64,000 nt of DNA. Origin: an uncultured Candidatus Binatia bacterium. GTDB taxonomy: Bacteria; Desulfobacterota; Binatia; Bin18. The stretch lies in assembly GCA_958296235.1 (NCBI GenBank), contig OY282457.1, positions 186,001 through 250,000 on the forward strand, given 5' to 3'. Numbering within the stretch: the stretch's first letter is position 1; every line of letters begins with the position of its first letter. Both the position numbers and the translations under genes were made by a program. Shown piece by piece: positions 60,746 through 64,000 of the stretch. The notes below the pieces were generated by a model, which saw only the letters and a program-made list of their open reading frames with translations, did no database searches and was not told the DNA's origin.

Positions 60746-60766
60746 AGCAGACATGAGGAGAAACAT

Positions 60767-61168
60767 ATGGAAAAGGAATTTCTGAATCCCGCGGGTCTGC
60801 CCGTTTTGCCGGGCTTTTCTCAGGTTGTGACCGCAACTGAGGGAAAAGTTGTTTTTATCTCGGGCCAGGTCGCCCTGAACGCAAACAACGAGTTGGTGGG
60901 GGAGGGCGACCTGCGCGCCCAGGTCGTCCAAACCTTTGAAAACCTCAAACGAGCGCTCGCCGCGGTTGGGGCCACGTTTGATGACGTGCTGAAGACCAAT
61001 ACGTATATTGTTAATTATACGCCTGACATGATCGGCGTGATCCGTGAGGTTCGCAGCCAGTATCTGCCCCAGGACAAACCACCGGCCAGTACCCTCATCG
61101 GCGTTCAGGCGCTGGTGCTTGAGGGCCTGCTCATTGAGATTGAGGCCTTTGCTCTGCTCAAGGCTTGA
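60767..61168 (+). CDS. RidA family protein
   Basis: 133 residues; GAGGAGAAACAT precedes ATG. VVFISGQVALNANNELVGEGDLRAQVVQTFENLKRALAAVGA and LVLEGLLIEIEAFALL cover the YjgF/RidA fold, including the conserved Arg/Glu region. RidA deaminates reactive enamines/imines from amino-acid metabolism to keto acids and ammonia. Next to hydantoinase genes, it may protect or assist amino-acid release. The usual catalytic Arg (near residue 105 in E. coli) is not certain here; some RidA subfamilies lack deaminase activity. Confidence 0.85.
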   Translation: MEKEFLNPAGLPVLPGFSQVVTATEGKVVFISGQVALNANNELVGEGDLRAQVVQTFENLKRALAAVGATFDDVLKTNTYIVNYTPDMIGVIREVRSQYLPQDKPPASTLIGVQALVLEGLLIEIEAFALLKA

Positions 61169-61221
61169 GGCAATACCGCAAAAGGTAACTGATTTCACTT
61201 TTTACGCTCAGCCTTGCACCC

Positions 61222-63318
61222 ATGCCTGCTCCTGCCAGTCTTCGCGTTGCCTTTGACATTGGCGGAACCTTCACCGATGTTGTCATAGCCGGAGCTGACG
61301 GCCAGCTCTTGACCTATAAAATTTTGACCCTGCCCGATTCTGTTGGCGCAGACGTGGGTCGCTGCATTGCCGATACCGAACGCCAGCGCCCGGAGAGCGC
61401 TATTACGAGCCTCGTCCACGGTACAACCATAGCCTCCAACGCAGTCCTGGAAGAACAGGGCGCGCGAACCGGTCTGATTACCACCGCTGGCTTTCGGGAT
61501 GAATTGGAAATCCGACGCCTGGGCCGGCCCGGCGTATACAACGTTTTCTGGCAGCGCACGCCGCCCCTGATTCCGCGTCGCCGCCGGCTTGAAGTCAGCG
61601 AACGCCTGACTGTTCGGGGCGAGGTGGAAACTCCGCTCAACGACGAAGAGGTCCGTCAGGCCATACTCAGCCTCAAACGCCAGGGTGTTGAAGCCATTGC
61701 CGTGGCGTTTCTGCACTCTTACGTCAATCCCAGCCATGAACAACGGGCCGTGGCTCTCATCCGTGAGGTGTGCCCGGAAGTCATGGTCTGCTCTTCGGCT
61801 GACATCCTGCCCGAGGTGCGCGAGTACGAACGCACCTCCACCACGGTGCTGAACGCCTACCTGATGCCCGTGGTCGGACGATACCTGGACCAGTTGGAAA
61901 CGCAGCTACGGGCATATCCCCCACCACTGCAAATCATGCAGTCCAACGGAGGGATCATGCCGGCTGCGCAGGCCCGCCGCCGCCCGGTGCATATGATTGA
62001 ATCCGGTCCTGCGGCTGGTGCATTGGCTGCGGCCGGCCTGGCGCGGGAAATCGGCCTGGCTCAGGCGGTGGCGTTTGATATGGGCGGGACAACCGCCAAA
62101 GGCTGCCTGATAGAAAATGGGCAAGCCGTTGAAACCGCGGAGGGCGAGGTCGGCGCGGGAATCAACCGAGCCGGGCGACTGAGCAAGGGTGCCGGTTATG
62201 CGCTGCGCGTCCCCGCCTACGATATTGTCGAGGTCGGTGCGGGAGGAGGGAGTCTGGCCTGGGTAGACGCCGGCGGCGCTTTGCGCGTCGGTCCACGCAG
62301 CGCCGGCGCCGTCCCCGGACCGGCCTGCTATGGCCGCGGCGGAACCGAGCCGACCATCACTGATGCCAACGTGGCCCTGGGATATATGAACCCGAACAGT
62401 ATCGCCGGTGGCGCCGTCCCTATTGATGCCGCGGCCGCGCAGACTGCAATCGAGACGCGGCTGGGCGCCCGCCTCGGTCTATCGGTCCACGAGCTTGCCT
62501 TCGGGATTCATCAGGTGGCTGACGCGACCATGACGCGCGCCATCCGGGCGGTCACAACCGAGCGGGGCCGTGACCCACGCGAGTTTACTCTGATTGCTTT
62601 CGGGGGCTCAGGCCCGCTGCACGCGGCGACGCTGGCCGACAATCTGGGTATGTCGCGGGTGTATATTCCGCTCTTTCCCGGGGTATTCAGTGCGTTGGGC
62701 CTGTTGGTAGCCGACCTGCGCTCTGACTACGTGCAAAGTGTGCCGCAGGATTTGGACGGGGTTGACCCCGCGGCGCTACTCCAGGAATTTGACACTCTGG
62801 CAGACCGCGCAGCGCAGGAGGCCCGGCATGAGCGGCGCGAGCGGCCTGGGCTTACCTATGAGCGCCTGCTCGATTTACGCTATAAGCGCCAGTCATCGGA
62901 GCTGACCCTGCCGCTCCCGGCTCAGGTTGAGGCGGCTGACATCCGGCAGGTTTTGGCCGAGAGCTTTCATGCTGCGCATGAACAAACGTATGGATATCGA
63001 CGCGAAGACGATACTATTGCCATCGTCAGCGTCCGCCTGAAAGCAACCATTCGGACACAAAGCCTGTCCTTCAGCGAGTTGGGCGGGTCTTTCAGCCAAG
63101 CGGCAGAAAAGACCGCGCAGCCGGGCTCTCGCCGCGCCTATTTCGGCCGGCAACAAGGTGAGCTCAATACCCGTATTCTGAGCCGCAGTGACTTGGTCGA
63201 ACATGCCGTCGCCGGTCCTCTGATTGTCGAAGAGTTTGACGCCACGGTCGTCGTCCCTCCGCGCTGGCAGGCGAGTGTCGATGCGTATGGAAATATTGTC
63301 TTGGCCAAAAACGGATAA
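61222..63318 (+). CDS. hyuA: Hydantoinase A/oxoprolinase family protein (second copy)
   Basis: 698 residues. LRVAFDIGGTFTDVVIAGADG is the ATP phosphate loop (about residues 7-27). LVHGTTIASNAVLEEQGARTGLI, FDMGGTTAKGCLIENGQ and AFGGSGPLHAATLADNLGM are the other HyuA blocks. The ribosome site is poor. It is a paralogue of the gene at 49271 but paired with its own HyuB, starting 14 bases downstream. The duplicate pair suggests two substrate specificities among hydantoins, oxoproline or related cyclic amides, or acetophenone-carboxylase-like chemistry. Not resolvable from sequence alone. Confidence 0.9.
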   Translation: MPAPASLRVAFDIGGTFTDVVIAGADGQLLTYKILTLPDSVGADVGRCIADTERQRPESAITSLVHGTTIASNAVLEEQGARTGLITTAGFRDELEIRRLGRPGVYNVFWQRTPPLIPRRRRLEVSERLTVRGEVETPLNDEEVRQAILSLKRQGVEAIAVAFLHSYVNPSHEQRAVALIREVCPEVMVCSSADILPEVREYERTSTTVLNAYLMPVVGRYLDQLETQLRAYPPPLQIMQSNGGIMPAAQARRRPVHMIESGPAAGALAAAGLAREIGLAQAVAFDMGGTTAKGCLIENGQAVETAEGEVGAGINRAGRLSKGAGYALRVPAYDIVEVGAGGGSLAWVDAGGALRVGPRSAGAVPGPACYGRGGTEPTITDANVALGYMNPNSIAGGAVPIDAAAAQTAIETRLGARLGLSVHELAFGIHQVADATMTRAIRAVTTERGRDPREFTLIAFGGSGPLHAATLADNLGMSRVYIPLFPGVFSALGLLVADLRSDYVQSVPQDLDGVDPAALLQEFDTLADRAAQEARHERRERPGLTYERLLDLRYKRQSSELTLPLPAQVEAADIRQVLAESFHAAHEQTYGYRREDDTIAIVSVRLKATIRTQSLSFSELGGSFSQAAEKTAQPGSRRAYFGRQQGELNTRILSRSDLVEHAVAGPLIVEEFDATVVVPPRWQASVDAYGNIVLAKNG

Positions 63319-63332
63319 ACGAGGAAGAGTTC

Positions 63333-64000
63333 ATGGCCGGCGTATTTGACCCCATTCTGATCGAAGTCATGAAAAACGAGCTGATCGCGGTTGCCGAAGA
63401 AATGGGCATTACCATGAAGCGCACGGCGCGCTCGCTGGGGGCCAAGGAAGGCTCTGATTTTTCGACTGCGTTGGTCGATGCCCAGGGCCGGTTGATCGCC
63501 CAGGGTCTGACCATCGGCGTCCATCTGGGCTACATCATGGGGGTCATGCCGTGGGTGCTGAAGAAATTTGGCGACGACCTCCACCCTGGCGATGTGATTG
63601 TCTCAAATGATCCCTACGGCGGGGTGTCCCACTTCCCGGACATCGTTCTGGTCATGCCCATTTTCTGGCAGGAACAACTGGTCGGCTTTTCGGCTATTGT
63701 GGAACATCATACCGATATTGGTGGGCGCTTCCCCGGCGGCATGGGCATAGCCAGTGCCGAAGTCTACGAAGAAGGGGTGTGTATTCCGGGGGTCAAGCTC
63801 TTCAGTCAAGGCGAGCTGAATCACGACCTGGTTGATATGATTGCCGCCAATGTCCGCGCGCCTGAGGATGTGCGCGGTGACCTGGATGCCCAGGCCGCGG
63901 CCTGTCGGCGCGGCGCCCAGGGAGTGCAGGAACTGCTCGGCCGCCACGGGCTGGAACAATTTGCAGCCTGTAACGAACAGTTACGCCAGTACAGCGAACG
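63333..64000 (+). CDS. hyuB: Hydantoinase B/oxoprolinase family protein (second copy, cut by window end)
   Basis: The first 222 residues are in the window, and the gene runs off the right edge. GAGGAAG lies upstream of ATG 63333. DPILIEVMKNELIAVAEEMGITMKRTARSLGAKEGSDFSTA, PGDVIVSNDPYGGVSHFPD and GFSAIVEHHTDIGG match the HyuB N-terminus. It is the partner of the HyuA 14 bases upstream. Full length should be near 550-620 residues, so more than half lies outside. RidA and the methyltransferase lie upstream on the same strand. Confidence 0.9.
   Translation, partial: MAGVFDPILIEVMKNELIAVAEEMGITMKRTARSLGAKEGSDFSTALVDAQGRLIAQGLTIGVHLGYIMGVMPWVLKKFGDDLHPGDVIVSNDPYGGVSHFPDIVLVMPIFWQEQLVGFSAIVEHHTDIGGRFPGGMGIASAEVYEEGVCIPGVKLFSQGELNHDLVDMIAANVRAPEDVRGDLDAQAAACRRGAQGVQELLGRHGLEQFAACNEQLRQYSE

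Noticed and set aside
1..64000. tRNA or rRNA genes and phage attachment sites
   Set aside because: I saw no T-loop plus acceptor pattern or rRNA-like stretch in any intergenic region.

Overview
The window is a bacterial chromosome segment with moderately high GC, dense genes on both strands, clear Shine-Dalgarno sites, and no rRNA, tRNA or CRISPR array that I can see. Protein content (N-methylglutamate pathway, many hydantoinase/oxoprolinase and N-acyl-D-amino-acid deacylase genes, family III CoA transferases, DUF1028, SET and LRAT proteins) and G/C-rich dispersed repeats carrying the CCTTCGACAGGCTCAGG block suggest an uncultured, metabolically broad Gram-negative lineage of the Tectomicrobia/Entotheonella or Desulfobacterota-Binatia kind. 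That placement is inference.

Layout. 1-7.6 kb: end of a formamidase/acetamidase, an uncharacterised Cys-rich protein, an LRAT-fold protein, a SET protein, two secreted proteins, MsrA, an MBL-fold hydrolase, an acyl-CoA dehydrogenase and a NYN-domain protein. 7.8-14.6 kb: two-subunit N,N-dimethylformamidase (dmfA1A2), divergent from a zinc alcohol dehydrogenase, a molybdopterin oxidoreductase and a small helical protein. 14.6-19.5 kb: DUF1028, glutamine amidotransferase, LCAT-like hydrolase and GltS-like transporter, separated by repeats. 19.65-29.2 kb: an eight-gene minus-strand operon mgsABC-mgdBCDA-gmaS, a complete N-methylglutamate route for monomethylamine oxidation. 29.4-31.1 kb: orphan antitoxin and a ParA pair. 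31.3-44.4 kb: M55 D-aminopeptidase, two polysaccharide-deacetylase-fold enzymes, LLM oxidoreductase, a decayed VapBC, Nramp-like transporter, SDR, NCS2 permease fusion, MutM, VOC protein and an N-acyl-D-amino-acid deacylase. 44.4-56.7 kb: antitoxin, hydantoin racemase, M20 carbamoylase, HyuB/HyuA, a TetR regulator with a readable promoter and operator, two CoA transferases and a second D-aminoacylase. 56.9-58.8 kb: an AT-richer pair of unknown membrane proteins. 58.9-64 kb: VOC protein, methyltransferase, RidA and a second HyuA/HyuB pair running off the edge.

The common thread is C-N bond chemistry. Formamide, N,N-dimethylformamide, methylamine, hydantoins/5-oxoproline, N-carbamoyl and N-acyl-D-amino acids are all plausible substrates, giving ammonia, formate, formaldehyde-level C1 units and amino acids. 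dmfA1A2 would release formate and dimethylamine. The NMG operon would oxidise methylamine through gamma-glutamylmethylamide and N-methylglutamate. No dimethylamine-to-methylamine enzyme is visible here.

Between genes lie six copies of a MITE-like element (about 125-350 bp) with 12-bp terminal inverted repeats related to GTGTCTCAGTTT, three copies of a second hairpin repeat, and one REP-like element. Several toxin-antitoxin remnants (three antitoxins without toxins, one VapC with an internal in-frame deletion) suggest past insertion and decay. I did not find a convincing wholly new multi-gene system. The best candidates for new biology are the reordered NMG operon, the permease/GHKL-like fusion, the membrane-protein pair and the MITE family.
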